DNA from: Bacteroidales bacterium
GTDB taxonomy: Bacteria; Bacteroidota; Bacteroidia; Bacteroidales; WCHB1-69
Length of the DNA stretch: 39,936 bases
Reading direction: 5' to 3'
Assembly (NCBI GenBank): GCA_016290295.1
Contig: JAEETJ010000025.1
Location: forward strand, 1-39,936
Of this stretch, positions 7,523 through 16,058 are shown in pieces (the first letter of the stretch is position 1; every line of letters starts with the position of its first letter). The notes under the pieces were generated by a model, which saw only the letters and a program-made list of their open reading frames with translations, made no database searches and was not told the DNA's origin. Position numbers and translations under genes: made by a program.

Positions 7523-8764
7523 TTGAAAAAAATATTCCTTATCGGATTAGTATTATTATCGGTGCTGGTCATGGCCAACACCGATAATAATGTTTATAAA
7601 CTGCCACAAAAAGCAGTAAAAACGATTGATTCTCTGGTCAATAGAGGCATTCGGACAGAAGTTTTTCCAGGTTGTCAGGTTGTGGTGTTGCATAAAGGCG
7701 AACTTGTTTTCGACAAATGCTACGGCTATCAGACCTACAAAAAGCAACTGCCTGTGACCGACAGCACCCTCTATGACATGGCCTCCGTGACCAAAGCGGC
7801 AGCCACCACTTTGGCCGTAATGAAGCTGTATGACGAAGGCAAAATCAAGCTCTACGACACCATCGGAACTTATCTACCCTACCTGCGAGGCACTGACAAA
7901 AGCCGCATTCCACTTATCGAATTGCTGACCCATACCTCAGGTATGCCGGCTTTCATCCCTTTCTACAAGAAAATTTGCAACAATTGCCGCTACATTGTCC
8001 CCTGCCCATCCGAGCAATTTTCCATACAGATTGCCGACAGCTGTTACTTGCGTAACGATTATCAGGACAGTGTCCGCTACAAAATCGCCCATTGCAAATT
8101 AGGCGCGAAAAAATATGTTTACAGCGATTTGAATTTCTTTTTCCTGAAAGAAATGGTGGAACAAATCACAGGCATGCCTATGGACCAATACCTGCAAGAA
8201 AACTTCTATCAGCCTATGGGACTGAGATTCACCTGTTTCAACCCTTTGCGTAATGGATTCAGCAAGAACAACATAGCACCCACAGAACTTGACACACTGT
8301 TCCGCCATCAAGTGGTGGAAGGCTATGTTCATGACCAGACAGCAGCCCTTTTCGATGGTGACGCAGGCAATGCCGGCTTGTTCTCCACCGCCTACGAAAT
8401 CGCAGCCATCTTCCAGATGCTGATGGATGGAGGTATCTATCAGGGACAAAGATATTTATCAGAAAAAACCGTCCGTTTTTTCACCAAGACCTATTCTATT
8501 CATGGTTGTAACAGAAGAGCTCTGGGCTTTGACACACCCTGCTTTGCTAAACCTAATGGCGTACTGCCCTCCATGGCATCCAACAAAACATACGGACATC
8601 AAGGATTTACCGGCAATGTGGTATGGTGTGACCCTGATAGACAGTTGGTTTATGTGTTCATCTCCAACCGTGTTTACCCCTATAGCGAACCTAACAAATT
8701 AGTTAAAAGCAAAATACGTCTCACTGTTCACGAGGCTGTTTATCGTGGACTGAACATTTTTTAA
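7523..8764 (+). CDS. Exported serine hydrolase, class C beta-lactamase fold
   Basis: A 413-residue protein with an N-terminal signal peptide (KKIFLIGLVLLSVLVMA) and the penicillin-recognising fold. SxxK is at S88-K91 (MASVTKA), the tyrosine motif is YSD at 200-202, and a HQGFTG box lies near the end. Family members are esterases, D-aminopeptidases or beta-lactamases; the YSD form is common in Bacteroidetes enzymes that are not true beta-lactamases. The start is a TTG codon at 7523; the next ATG (at 7571) would remove the signal peptide, so TTG is more likely. It lies 9 nt after the S46 gene and 21 nt before the next, hence probably one operon. Confidence 0.85.
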   Translation: MKKIFLIGLVLLSVLVMANTDNNVYKLPQKAVKTIDSLVNRGIRTEVFPGCQVVVLHKGELVFDKCYGYQTYKKQLPVTDSTLYDMASVTKAAATTLAVMKLYDEGKIKLYDTIGTYLPYLRGTDKSRIPLIELLTHTSGMPAFIPFYKKICNNCRYIVPCPSEQFSIQIADSCYLRNDYQDSVRYKIAHCKLGAKKYVYSDLNFFFLKEMVEQITGMPMDQYLQENFYQPMGLRFTCFNPLRNGFSKNNIAPTELDTLFRHQVVEGYVHDQTAALFDGDAGNAGLFSTAYEIAAIFQMLMDGGIYQGQRYLSEKTVRFFTKTYSIHGCNRRALGFDTPCFAKPNGVLPSMASNKTYGHQGFTGNVVWCDPDRQLVYVFISNRVYPYSEPNKLVKSKIRLTVHEAVYRGLNIF

Positions 8765-8785
8765 TCTTACTATTCGACTTTTTTC

Positions 8786-11065
8786 ATGAAGCCACAGCCT
8801 AAAAAGAAAGCCAACATACCGGCACAAGCCCCGGTACAAATTGTCAAGGAAAAGAAATACAGAGGTTTAGGACTGATTATCTTCATCGTGGCCGCTGCTT
8901 TGTATGCCAACACTTTCCACCATGGTTGGGTGTTGGATGATTATGGCAGCTTCAAGCTCAACATATACGTTACTGCTGGCACAAACGGTTACCACGATAT
9001 TCTTACTAAAACCTACCGTCACGGTTCTGGTTTTTACACTGATAATCTCTACCGTCCCTTCTCCCAGCTCATGTTCGCCACCGAATGGCAGCTTTTCCCC
9101 GACAGTCCCGGCTTATACCACGCCATCAGTGTGTTTTACTATGCCTTGGCCTGCACACTGCTGTTTTTCTTCTTACGCCGATTGCTGAAAAAATATAATC
9201 TTTGGATTCCATTTTTCATTGCCCTACTGTTTGCAGCACATCCTATTCACACAGAGGTAGTTGCCAACATCAAAAGCCGTGATGAAATCATGTGTTTCCT
9301 TTTTGTGGTGCTAACGCTATACCTTTCATTATTATATGTAGATAAACAGAAATTCTACCTACTGCCTTTGGCCTTTCTCAGTTTCTTGCTGGCCATGTTC
9401 TCCAAAGAGAGCGCCATCACCACATTGGCTTTGCTGCCTGTAACCTTGTATTTTTTCAGAGAAGCCAAAGCCAAAGACTATATCCTCACTTTCCTGATGA
9501 TTGCCATTCCCGCTGCCATCTATCTGATGGCACGCCATGCGGTGTTAGCCAATTATCCGGAATCTGAAAATTTCAATGTTTCTGTTGTTGACAATTACTT
9601 CTATGACAGCGATTTATTTGAAGGATGGGCTACCGCTATCATGCTTTTAGGACAATACCTCATCAAACTGTTTTTACCCATCAGTTTGGCTTGCGACTAC
9701 TCCATGAAACAGTTCCCAATCACTTCTTTTACGGATGTCTCCACTTGGATTTCTTTACTAATTCATTTAGGATTAATTATTTATGCCATTTTCGGTATCA
9801 AGAAGAAAAATCCCATTGCTTACGCTATCTTCTTCTACATCATCACCATGAGTATTTTCAGCAATCTGGTTTACCGTATCGGCTCCTCTTTTGCTGAGCG
9901 TTTTCTATTCATCCCCGCTTTAGGCTTCTGTATCGCATTGATTTTTCTTATTTTCAAACTTTTCAAAATTGATGGAAAAGAGGCGGAAATTAAAACTACA
10001 CGTTTCGGAATAGTAGCCGGAGCTTTGGCGGTGATTTTCCTGCTCTATTCAGGCAGAACCATTACCCGTGCCGCCGACTGGAAAGACCAGTTCACCCTCT
10101 TCGGCAAGGATGTCAAAAAGTCGGACAAGAGCGCACACATGCGTTTATACTGGGGACTGGCACTTAGGGACAAAGGTGGTGAATACGAGGAAGCCAACAT
10201 CAAGGAGCAGAACTGGGTGAAAAGACTGGAAAATGACCAACAGTATTTCGACTGGACCTGGAAGGCCATCAAACAATTCAAAAAAGGCATTGAAATCTAT
10301 CCGCAATATGCGGACTGCTACGAGCAATTGGGCTTGCTGTATGATAAAATCGGCGTCAAAATCAACGATATGTCATACAGAGACACAGCGGAATATTATT
10401 ATCTGGAATGTCTCAGGAATATTCCCAGCAAAGCTACAGCCAACAGCAACCTCGCCAAAATTTATTACGAGCGTAACGAAATCCAAAAAGCCAAACAGTT
10501 TTATTTGGCTGCGGTTTATTTTGACCCACTGTTGACGGATGCGTATTTCAACTTAGGTAGCACTTATGGTACGTTGGCCATGTATGATTCTTCTTTCTAT
10601 TATTACAAAAAAGCCCTGCAACTGGATCCCAAACGTACGGATGCCATCACTTTTATTGGACTAAACTATTTCAACACCGGCAAGCCCGACTCCGCCATCC
10701 TGTATTACGACAAAGCCATCCAAATGGATCCTTATATGCCAACAGGCTATATACTGAAAACCAAAGTGTTGCTTTTGAGTGACCGCTGGGACGAGGGTGA
10801 ACAGGTCATTGACAAGGCACAATCCATTTTCCCCTATAATGGTGAACTTTATTACTATAAAGGCCTTGTGGAAAAACACCGCCAGGATTATAAAGCGGCT
10901 TTGGACTGCATGAACAACTGTATCAAATACCAGCAGAACTTTTTGGAAGGATACCGCGAAAAAGGCGATCTGTTCCAGCGCTTAGGCCAACGTGACTCCG
11001 CCCTGTACTACTACAATTTCGTCAGTCAAATTGATGCGATGACACAACAAAAATTAGCAAATTAG
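8786..11065 (+). CDS. TMTC/PMT-like membrane glycosyltransferase with C-terminal TPR repeats
   Basis: A 759-residue polytopic protein. Residues about 27-430 form roughly ten hydrophobic helices with GT-C motifs: an acidic pair in the first external loop (WVLDDYGSF), RPFSQL, and AAHPIHTEVVANIKSRDE, as in TMTC-type protein O-mannosyltransferases. From about residue 505 to 750 there are six or so tetratricopeptide repeats (for example AYFNLGSTYGTLAMYDSSFYY). This arrangement suggests lipid-linked sugar transfer to an exported protein or envelope molecule, with TPRs for partner binding. Bacteroidetes do O-glycosylate exported proteins, but a role here is inference. It is the last gene of the run starting at 5369. 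Confidence 0.75.
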   Translation: MKPQPKKKANIPAQAPVQIVKEKKYRGLGLIIFIVAAALYANTFHHGWVLDDYGSFKLNIYVTAGTNGYHDILTKTYRHGSGFYTDNLYRPFSQLMFATEWQLFPDSPGLYHAISVFYYALACTLLFFFLRRLLKKYNLWIPFFIALLFAAHPIHTEVVANIKSRDEIMCFLFVVLTLYLSLLYVDKQKFYLLPLAFLSFLLAMFSKESAITTLALLPVTLYFFREAKAKDYILTFLMIAIPAAIYLMARHAVLANYPESENFNVSVVDNYFYDSDLFEGWATAIMLLGQYLIKLFLPISLACDYSMKQFPITSFTDVSTWISLLIHLGLIIYAIFGIKKKNPIAYAIFFYIITMSIFSNLVYRIGSSFAERFLFIPALGFCIALIFLIFKLFKIDGKEAEIKTTRFGIVAGALAVIFLLYSGRTITRAADWKDQFTLFGKDVKKSDKSAHMRLYWGLALRDKGGEYEEANIKEQNWVKRLENDQQYFDWTWKAIKQFKKGIEIYPQYADCYEQLGLLYDKIGVKINDMSYRDTAEYYYLECLRNIPSKATANSNLAKIYYERNEIQKAKQFYLAAVYFDPLLTDAYFNLGSTYGTLAMYDSSFYYYKKALQLDPKRTDAITFIGLNYFNTGKPDSAILYYDKAIQMDPYMPTGYILKTKVLLLSDRWDEGEQVIDKAQSIFPYNGELYYYKGLVEKHRQDYKAALDCMNNCIKYQQNFLEGYREKGDLFQRLGQRDSALYYYNFVSQIDAMTQQKLAN

Positions 11066-11150
11066 TTAATTAGCAAATTAGTTAATTGGTTAATTGAATA
11101 AAGACATTTTCTAATTTGCACATTTGCTAATTTACTAATTGAATAATTGA
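11046..11150. repeat. AT-rich short-word repeats
   Basis: Alternating tagcaaattagttaat and ctaatttgc words, the same vocabulary as 484-532 and 5275-5310. It begins inside the last codons of the TMTC-like gene and ends just before the next promoter. Confidence 0.65.
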
Positions 11151-11159
11151 ATAATTTCG

Positions 11160-11167
11160 TATTTTTG
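11160..11167 (+). promoter_or_regulatory. Bacteroidetes-type -7 box for the aminotransferase gene
   Basis: TATTTTTG followed by CAC, 46 nt before the start codon. Confidence 0.6.
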
Positions 11168-11213
11168 CACGCTTATATTCTAAAACAACAAAACATTAAA
11201 AAACCTAATAATT

Positions 11214-12413
11214 ATGCCGAAAATTTCTCAAAAAGGCGCAAGCATGCAGTCCTCCCCTATCAGGAAGCTGGTGCCATTTTCTGATGCTGCCAAAGGTCGT
11301 GGTATCCACGTTTACCACCTCAACATCGGTCAACCCGACATCGAGACCCCGAAAGGAGCCCGTGATGCCGTGCGCAACGCCGACATTCCCGTAATCGCTT
11401 ACAGCCACTCCGCCGGTAACCTCAGCTACCGCAAGAAATTGGTGGAATACTACCACAGTGTGGGCATCGAAATCACCACCGACGAAATTATCGTTACTAC
11501 TGGTGGTAGCGAAGGTCTCCTTTTCGCCTTCAACAGCTGCATGGATCCGGGCGACGAAATCATCATCCCCGAACCTTTCTATGCCAACTACAACGCTTTC
11601 GCCACCATGTGCGGCGTGGTGGTAAAACCCATCATTTCCACCATCGAAAACGGCTTCGCATTGCCTTCCATCGAGGATTTCGAGAAGGTCATCACCCCGA
11701 AGACGAAAGCCATCATGATTTGTAACCCCAACAACCCCACTGGTTACCTGTACTCCAAAGAGGAAATTCTGAAACTGGGTGAGATCGCCAAAAAACACGA
11801 CCTCTTCCTCTTCGCCGACGAGGTTTACCGCGAATTCTGCTACGATGGTGCACAGCACTTCTCCGTCATGGAGCTGACCGACATCGCCGACAATGTAGTG
11901 CTTTTGGACTCTGTTTCAAAACGCTACAGCGCATGCGGTGTACGTGTAGGTGCCTTTATCACACACAACAAAGAAGTTTACGCAACCGCTATGAAGATGG
12001 CACAGGCCCGTTTGAGCCCACCATCCTATGGTCAGATTCTCGGTGAAGCCGCTGTGGATACCCCGAAAGAATATTTTGAGGCTGTCAACAAAGAATATGT
12101 GGCTCGCCGTAATACCATCGTGAATGGCGTAAATGCCATCCCTGGCTGCTTCGTACCGATGCCCAAAGGTGCCTTCTACTGTGTGGCACGTCTGCCCATC
12201 GACGACTCCGACCGCTTCTGCCGCTGGTTGCTCGAAGAATTCAACTATAACGGTGCAACAGTAATGTTCGCTCCTGCCACGGGATTCTATTCCAAGAAGG
12301 GCCAAGGCGTTAACGAGGTGCGTATCAGCTACTGCCTCAACGTTTCCGACCTTGAGAAAGCTGTTGAATGCCTCCGCGAAGCCCTGAAGGTTTATCCAGG
12401 ACGCACGAACTAA
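11214..12413 (+). CDS. Pyridoxal-phosphate aminotransferase, class I (aspartate aminotransferase-like)
   Basis: A 399-residue fold-type I aminotransferase. Cofactor residues are clear: the phosphate-contacting TTGGSEG near 95-101, NPNNPTG at 171-177, ADEVY at 201-205 contacting the pyridine ring, Schiff-base lysine K236 in DSVSKRYSACGVRVG, and the carboxylate-binding arginine in EVRISY near the C-terminus. The protein resembles Bacteroidetes enzymes annotated as aspartate aminotransferase; the usual SxSK-x-(F/Y) motif here reads SVSKRYSACG, so the true amino-acid preference is uncertain. It is transcribed alone from a promoter at 11160 and ends at a symmetric hairpin shared with the convergent rseC-like gene. 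Confidence 0.88.
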   Translation: MPKISQKGASMQSSPIRKLVPFSDAAKGRGIHVYHLNIGQPDIETPKGARDAVRNADIPVIAYSHSAGNLSYRKKLVEYYHSVGIEITTDEIIVTTGGSEGLLFAFNSCMDPGDEIIIPEPFYANYNAFATMCGVVVKPIISTIENGFALPSIEDFEKVITPKTKAIMICNPNNPTGYLYSKEEILKLGEIAKKHDLFLFADEVYREFCYDGAQHFSVMELTDIADNVVLLDSVSKRYSACGVRVGAFITHNKEVYATAMKMAQARLSPPSYGQILGEAAVDTPKEYFEAVNKEYVARRNTIVNGVNAIPGCFVPMPKGAFYCVARLPIDDSDRFCRWLLEEFNYNGATVMFAPATGFYSKKGQGVNEVRISYCLNVSDLEKAVECLREALKVYPGRTN

Positions 12414-12443
12414 TTGACAATTGATAATTAATAATTGATAATT

Positions 12444-12473
12444 TGTAGAGACGCAAAGCCTTGCGTCTCTACA
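12444..12473. terminator. Perfect 13-bp hairpin between convergent genes (bidirectional terminator)
   Basis: tgtagagacgcaa, loop agcc, then the exact complement, followed by a run of seven T on the plus strand. The stem belongs to a recurring GTAGAGACG family, seen again at 27546-27569. Confidence 0.7.
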
Positions 12474-12478
12474 TTTTT

Positions 12479-12904
12479 TTATTCCTCGGTTTTCTTGCTG
12501 ACATACAGGGTGAACTGCCGTGCCAAGTGCTTGTCAAACATTTTCAGAATGAGATAATATATGGCTGTTAAACCAAAGGCCACCAAAGCACTCAGCCATT
12601 CAATATGAGTCAAAGCATAGCAGACAAACAGGCCGACAATCAGCACAATAAATGGCAACAAATAGCCCAACACCACCGCTTGATGCGCCTTACGCTCCTG
12701 TATCTGTATTTGCACCATCTCTCCAACAACAAATTCCTCGCCTGTAATATTTTCAGCTTCAATTATTTCGTTTTTCTTTTCTGAAATATTGCACATATTC
12801 TTGGCCACGCAGCCACCACAGGCTGAGCTGACCACAATCTCAACCCAAACTTTACCAGCTTCAATCTTTCTTACAATTCCCTCTTTGCAAACTTTTTCTT
12901 CCAT
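12479..12904 (-). CDS. RseC/MucC-family protein (SoxR-reducing system type)
   Basis: A 141-residue protein. It has an N-terminal beta domain, a cysteine cluster CGGCVAKNMC near residues 29-38, and two hydrophobic helices around 77-115, the standard RseC_MucC layout. Family members are inner-membrane proteins linked to redox control (SoxR reduction with Rsx/Rnf) or sigma-E signalling; in Bacteroidetes the gene usually precedes rnfB. No rnf gene is adjacent here: the neighbours are an aminotransferase (convergent) and mini-lipoproteins (divergent), so it is a detached copy or a local rearrangement. The four-cysteine cluster could bind an iron-sulfur cluster. Confidence 0.85.
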   Translation of the reverse strand: MEEKVCKEGIVRKIEAGKVWVEIVVSSACGGCVAKNMCNISEKKNEIIEAENITGEEFVVGEMVQIQIQERKAHQAVVLGYLLPFIVLIVGLFVCYALTHIEWLSALVAFGLTAIYYLILKMFDKHLARQFTLYVSKKTEE

Positions 12905-13147
12905 TTTTTCAATTATTGTTATCTATACTTTAGTCTTCTCATAATATCACCAACAAAAATAAAAAATATTTTTTTACCCTAGTTACCCTAAAATTTTTTT
13001 TAGCTTCAAGCTACTCTGAATCCACAATCTGACCACAGTGGAATTTCAGCATGAACTTTTTTTATAAAAATAATTCACTGATAATCAACATTTTACCCCC
13101 CCCATTTGGATTTTGTTTTTTTAACATATTATCTCAATTATTTTATA

Positions 13148-13155
13148 TATCTTTG
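13148..13155 (+). promoter_or_regulatory. Bacteroidetes-type -7 box for the first mini-lipoprotein
   Basis: TATCTTTG followed by CAC, 44 nt before the start. The rest of the 12905-13198 spacer is AT-rich, with a c-run at 13096-13103 and no reading frame. Confidence 0.65.
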
Positions 13156-13198
13156 CACTATCAAATTAAACCCTTTTACAAACCCAAAAATTAAAAAA

Positions 13199-13402
13199 AT
13201 GAAAAAAGTATTGTGTATTTTGGCAGCCATAGCTATGGTTGCTGCTGTTTCAACTTCTTGCAAGAAAACTTGTACTTGCGACATGTATGAAAATGGCAAA
13301 GTTGTTTCTACCACAACTTATGATGCTCAAAATGGCAAATGTGCAAATATGTCAACTGTTATGACTACTCCTGATGGTAAAGTTGGCATGGAATGCAAAT
13401 AA
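13199..13402 (+). CDS. Small cysteine-rich lipoprotein, copy 1
   Basis: A 67-residue protein with a lipoprotein signal (MKKVLCILAAIAMVAAVSTSC; lipidated Cys at 21) and a mature part of only about 47 residues. It has a KKTCTC motif right after the anchor, two more cysteines (residues 47 and 66, the latter in the final ECK) and a YENGKVVSTTTYD beta-hairpin. I know no family for it. The start at 13199 gives the lipobox; the upstream in-frame extension covers the promoter. It is followed by its own terminator and by a paralogue 166 nt downstream. High transcription of a small abundant surface protein would fit, but function is unknown. Confidence 0.85.
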   Translation: MKKVLCILAAIAMVAAVSTSCKKTCTCDMYENGKVVSTTTYDAQNGKCANMSTVMTTPDGKVGMECK

Positions 13403-13420
13403 TTTACCGCAAAATTTCAA

Positions 13421-13455
13421 AAAAAAGGTGGTACGAAGAGTATCACCTTTTTTTT
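13421..13455 (+). terminator. Intrinsic terminator after mini-lipoprotein 1
   Basis: AAAGGTGGTAC, loop gaaga, GTATCACCTTT, then a run of T. One G-T pair in the stem. Confidence 0.85.
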
Positions 13456-13521
13456 ATTTCCAAAATCAGAAGCCTTGTTGTTATTAACATTTATTAATAT
13501 GCAACTGTCTCTTTTTTTTTG

Positions 13522-13529
13522 TACTTTTG
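13522..13529 (+). promoter_or_regulatory. Bacteroidetes-type -7 box for the second mini-lipoprotein
   Basis: TACTTTTG followed by CAAA, 40 nt before the start codon. Confidence 0.6.
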
Positions 13530-13568
13530 CAAACTAAATTAATTATAAACCAATTAAAATCAAAAGTC

Positions 13569-13775
13569 ATGAAAAAAGTATTGTGCATTTTAGCAGCAGT
13601 TGCTATGGTAGCAGTTTTCTCAACTTCTTGCAAAAAAGGTTGTACTTGCAAAACATATTCAAATGGTGATGTTGTCGCTACAGCTACTTATGAAAATATC
13701 AGCAAAGATCAATGTAAAGCTCTTACCGTCGTTGCTACCGGTAGCGAAGGAAAGACTGGTGTTGAATGCAAATAA
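13569..13775 (+). CDS. Small cysteine-rich lipoprotein, copy 2
   Basis: A 68-residue paralogue of the preceding gene. The signal peptide is nearly identical (MKKVLCILAAVAMVAVFSTSC), followed by KKGCTC and the same spacing of cysteines, ending GVECK. The mature parts differ more than the signals do: DMYENGKVVSTTTYD becomes KTYSNGDVVATATYE. It has its own promoter (13522) and its own strong terminator (13795-13831), so the pair is a tandem duplication of a whole transcription unit and not an operon. Start chosen at 13569 as in copy 1. Function unknown. Confidence 0.85.
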   Translation: MKKVLCILAAVAMVAVFSTSCKKGCTCKTYSNGDVVATATYENISKDQCKALTVVATGSEGKTGVECK

Positions 13776-13794
13776 TTTGTTGCTAAAATTTGAA

Positions 13795-13831
13795 AAAAAA
13801 GGCGATACATATACGTATCGCCTTTTTTTTT
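13795..13831 (+). terminator. Intrinsic terminator after mini-lipoprotein 2
   Basis: AAAAGGCGATAC, short loop, GTATCGCCTTTT with eight or more T. The T-tract runs directly into the next promoter box at 13831. Confidence 0.9.
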
Positions 13832-13838
13832 ATCTTTG
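13831..13838 (+). promoter_or_regulatory. Bacteroidetes-type -7 box for DPP4, abutting a terminator
   Basis: TATCTTTG followed by CAAA, 33 nt before the DPP4 start. Any upstream -33 element would have to lie inside the preceding terminator stem. Confidence 0.65.
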
Positions 13839-13870
13839 CAAATCAAATTTAACATGTAAATACTTTCATC

Positions 13871-16048
13871 ATGAAAAAAATCCTTGCTTTCTTTTTGCTG
13901 CTTCTGCCCTTATTGTTAGATGCCCAAAAACAGATTACCGTTGAGGACATCTGGTCCAAATATCTGTTTTACCCTAAAGGTGTCCGGGGATATACCCCTG
14001 TGCCCAATGGCAATGAATACAGTGTGGTAAGTTTAGCCGGCATCGTCAAACACAGTTTCGAGACTGGAGATATGACCGAAGTAACATTACCCTCCCTCAA
14101 AATTTCAAGTTTTTCCAATAAAGAATTAAAATTGGAGGATTTGAGCGATTATAGTTTCGACCAGTCCGAAAACAAAATTTTATTATCTACAGAAGAAGAA
14201 AGCATATACCGCCGCTCCTCCAAAGCGTTTTACTATGTTTTTGATAAACAGAAAGAAAAAATAGTTTCCATTAGCGACAAGAGTAAAGGGAAACAAAGTT
14301 TTGCCACCTTCTCGAACGATGGTAGCAAAGTGGCTTTTGTACGCGACAACAACCTCTTCATGGTTGATTTAGCCACTATGAAAGAGACACAAATCACTTT
14401 CGACGGAGAACGCAACAAGGTGCTGAACGGCATGGCTGATTGGGTATATGAAGAAGAACTCAGTCAAGCTCAATATTTTAGCTGGTCACCCGATGGCAGC
14501 AAAATCGCTTTCCTGCGCTTCGATGAAAGCCAGGTTAAGGAATTCTCTATGACAATGTGGGGCGAACTTTATCCCGAAGAATACCGCTACAAATACCCGA
14601 AAGCTGGCGAGGACAATTCTGTTGTGGAAGTGATGATATACGATCTCGGTACACAAAAAACCACCAAACTGGATTTTGGTAAGGACTTTGATGGTTATTA
14701 CCCCCGCATCTATTGGCTGCCCAACTCCACTGACCTGATCACGCTGAAACTGAACCGCCACCAGAACCATCTTGATTTTATCCGTTACAACACACTGACT
14801 CAGCAATATGATGTGGTTTTTACCGATGATAACAAATGCTGGCTAGAAATCAGCGATGAATATCATTTTCTGAATGACAATAAAACCATGTTAGTCACTT
14901 CTGAACGTGATGGCTATAACCATATTTATAAAGTTGAGCTGGGCGGCCCCGTGACACAACTCACCAAAGGCCAATGGGATGTGGCTTCTATTGCCGCTGT
15001 TGACCAAAAAGCGAAATTGGTTTACTACCTATCCAATGAGTCCAACACGCTCAACCGTGACCTTTACGTTATCAATTTCGATGGCAAGAAGAAAAAACTG
15101 CTCACCTCAGGCACCGGTTGGAACGATGTATCCTTCAGCTCCAATGCGAAATATTACCGCTGCACCTATTCTGATATTCAAACCCCGCCAATCTATACCA
15201 TCCATAAAGCCGACGGCAAGCAATTGCGTGTGTTAGAAGACAATGCAGCCTTGAAAAAACGGATGGAAGAATATGGTTTCGCTAAAAAAGAACTGTTCAG
15301 CTTCACCAGCGACCAAGGTGTACAGCTGAACGGCTGGATGCTGAAACCCCTGGACTTCGATGCCACTAAAAAATACCCTGTGCTGATGTACGTATATGGC
15401 GGTCCCTGCTCACAGGAAGTCGATAACTCTTACTCCCGTGCCATGGATTTCGCCTGGTACCAGCTGCTGGCCCAACACGGCTATATCGTAGTTTGCGTGG
15501 ATGGTCGTGGCACCAACGCCCGTGGCGACGAATTTCGCAAATGCGTTTATAAAAACATGGGACACTATGAGGCTATTGACCAGATTTCCACCGCCAACTA
15601 CCTGAAAACCCTGTATTATGTGGACAAAAACCGTGTCGGTATCTGGGGCTGGAGCTTCGGTGGTTACCTGTCAGCTCTGTCGGCTTTCAAGAGCGGCAAA
15701 ACCTTTAAAATGGCCATTTCTGTAGCCCCTGTAACCAACTGGCGCTATTACGACAACATCTATACCGAGCGTTTCCTCCAAACCCCGCAGGAAAATCCTG
15801 ACGGTTACGACCAAAACTCGCCCATTACATTTGCCAAAGATTTGGAAACCAAATATTTACTCATTCACGGCACGGCCGATGACAATGTACATTTCCAAAA
15901 TGCCATGGACTTGGTTACAGCTCTCAACAAAGCGGGCAAGCAATACGACCAGTTCTTCTATCCCAACAAGAACCATTTTATCATGGGTGGCAATACCAGA
16001 ACCCATCTATATACTAAACTGACCAATTATATCCTTGAAAACTTATAA
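13871..16048 (+). CDS. Dipeptidyl-peptidase 4 (S9B family)
   Basis: A 725-residue periplasmic prolyl dipeptidyl-peptidase that releases Xaa-Pro dipeptides. It has a signal peptide (MKKILAFFLLLLPLLLDA) and an N-terminal eight-bladed propeller carrying the double-glutamate DWVYEEEL that holds the substrate N-terminus. The C-terminal alpha/beta hydrolase has catalytic S595 (GWSFGGY), D670 (HGTADDNVH) and H702 (NKNHF), close to the positions in Porphyromonas DPPIV. Length is complete. It has its own promoter and is followed 10 nt later by an alkaline phosphatase gene. With the S46 enzyme it suggests growth on peptides as dipeptides. Confidence 0.94.
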   Translation: MKKILAFFLLLLPLLLDAQKQITVEDIWSKYLFYPKGVRGYTPVPNGNEYSVVSLAGIVKHSFETGDMTEVTLPSLKISSFSNKELKLEDLSDYSFDQSENKILLSTEEESIYRRSSKAFYYVFDKQKEKIVSISDKSKGKQSFATFSNDGSKVAFVRDNNLFMVDLATMKETQITFDGERNKVLNGMADWVYEEELSQAQYFSWSPDGSKIAFLRFDESQVKEFSMTMWGELYPEEYRYKYPKAGEDNSVVEVMIYDLGTQKTTKLDFGKDFDGYYPRIYWLPNSTDLITLKLNRHQNHLDFIRYNTLTQQYDVVFTDDNKCWLEISDEYHFLNDNKTMLVTSERDGYNHIYKVELGGPVTQLTKGQWDVASIAAVDQKAKLVYYLSNESNTLNRDLYVINFDGKKKKLLTSGTGWNDVSFSSNAKYYRCTYSDIQTPPIYTIHKADGKQLRVLEDNAALKKRMEEYGFAKKELFSFTSDQGVQLNGWMLKPLDFDATKKYPVLMYVYGGPCSQEVDNSYSRAMDFAWYQLLAQHGYIVVCVDGRGTNARGDEFRKCVYKNMGHYEAIDQISTANYLKTLYYVDKNRVGIWGWSFGGYLSALSAFKSGKTFKMAISVAPVTNWRYYDNIYTERFLQTPQENPDGYDQNSPITFAKDLETKYLLIHGTADDNVHFQNAMDLVTALNKAGKQYDQFFYPNKNHFIMGGNTRTHLYTKLTNYILENL

Positions 16049-16058
16049 AACACCGAAC

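Noticed and set aside
7523-8764. Annotation as a beta-lactamase resistance gene
   Set aside because: The SxxK fold is shared with many esterases and peptidases, and the YSD motif differs from the YxN of class C beta-lactamases; no resistance claim is supported.
11205-11858. A 217-codon frame antisense to the aminotransferase
   Set aside because: Shadow of a conserved coding sequence, with no start signal of its own.
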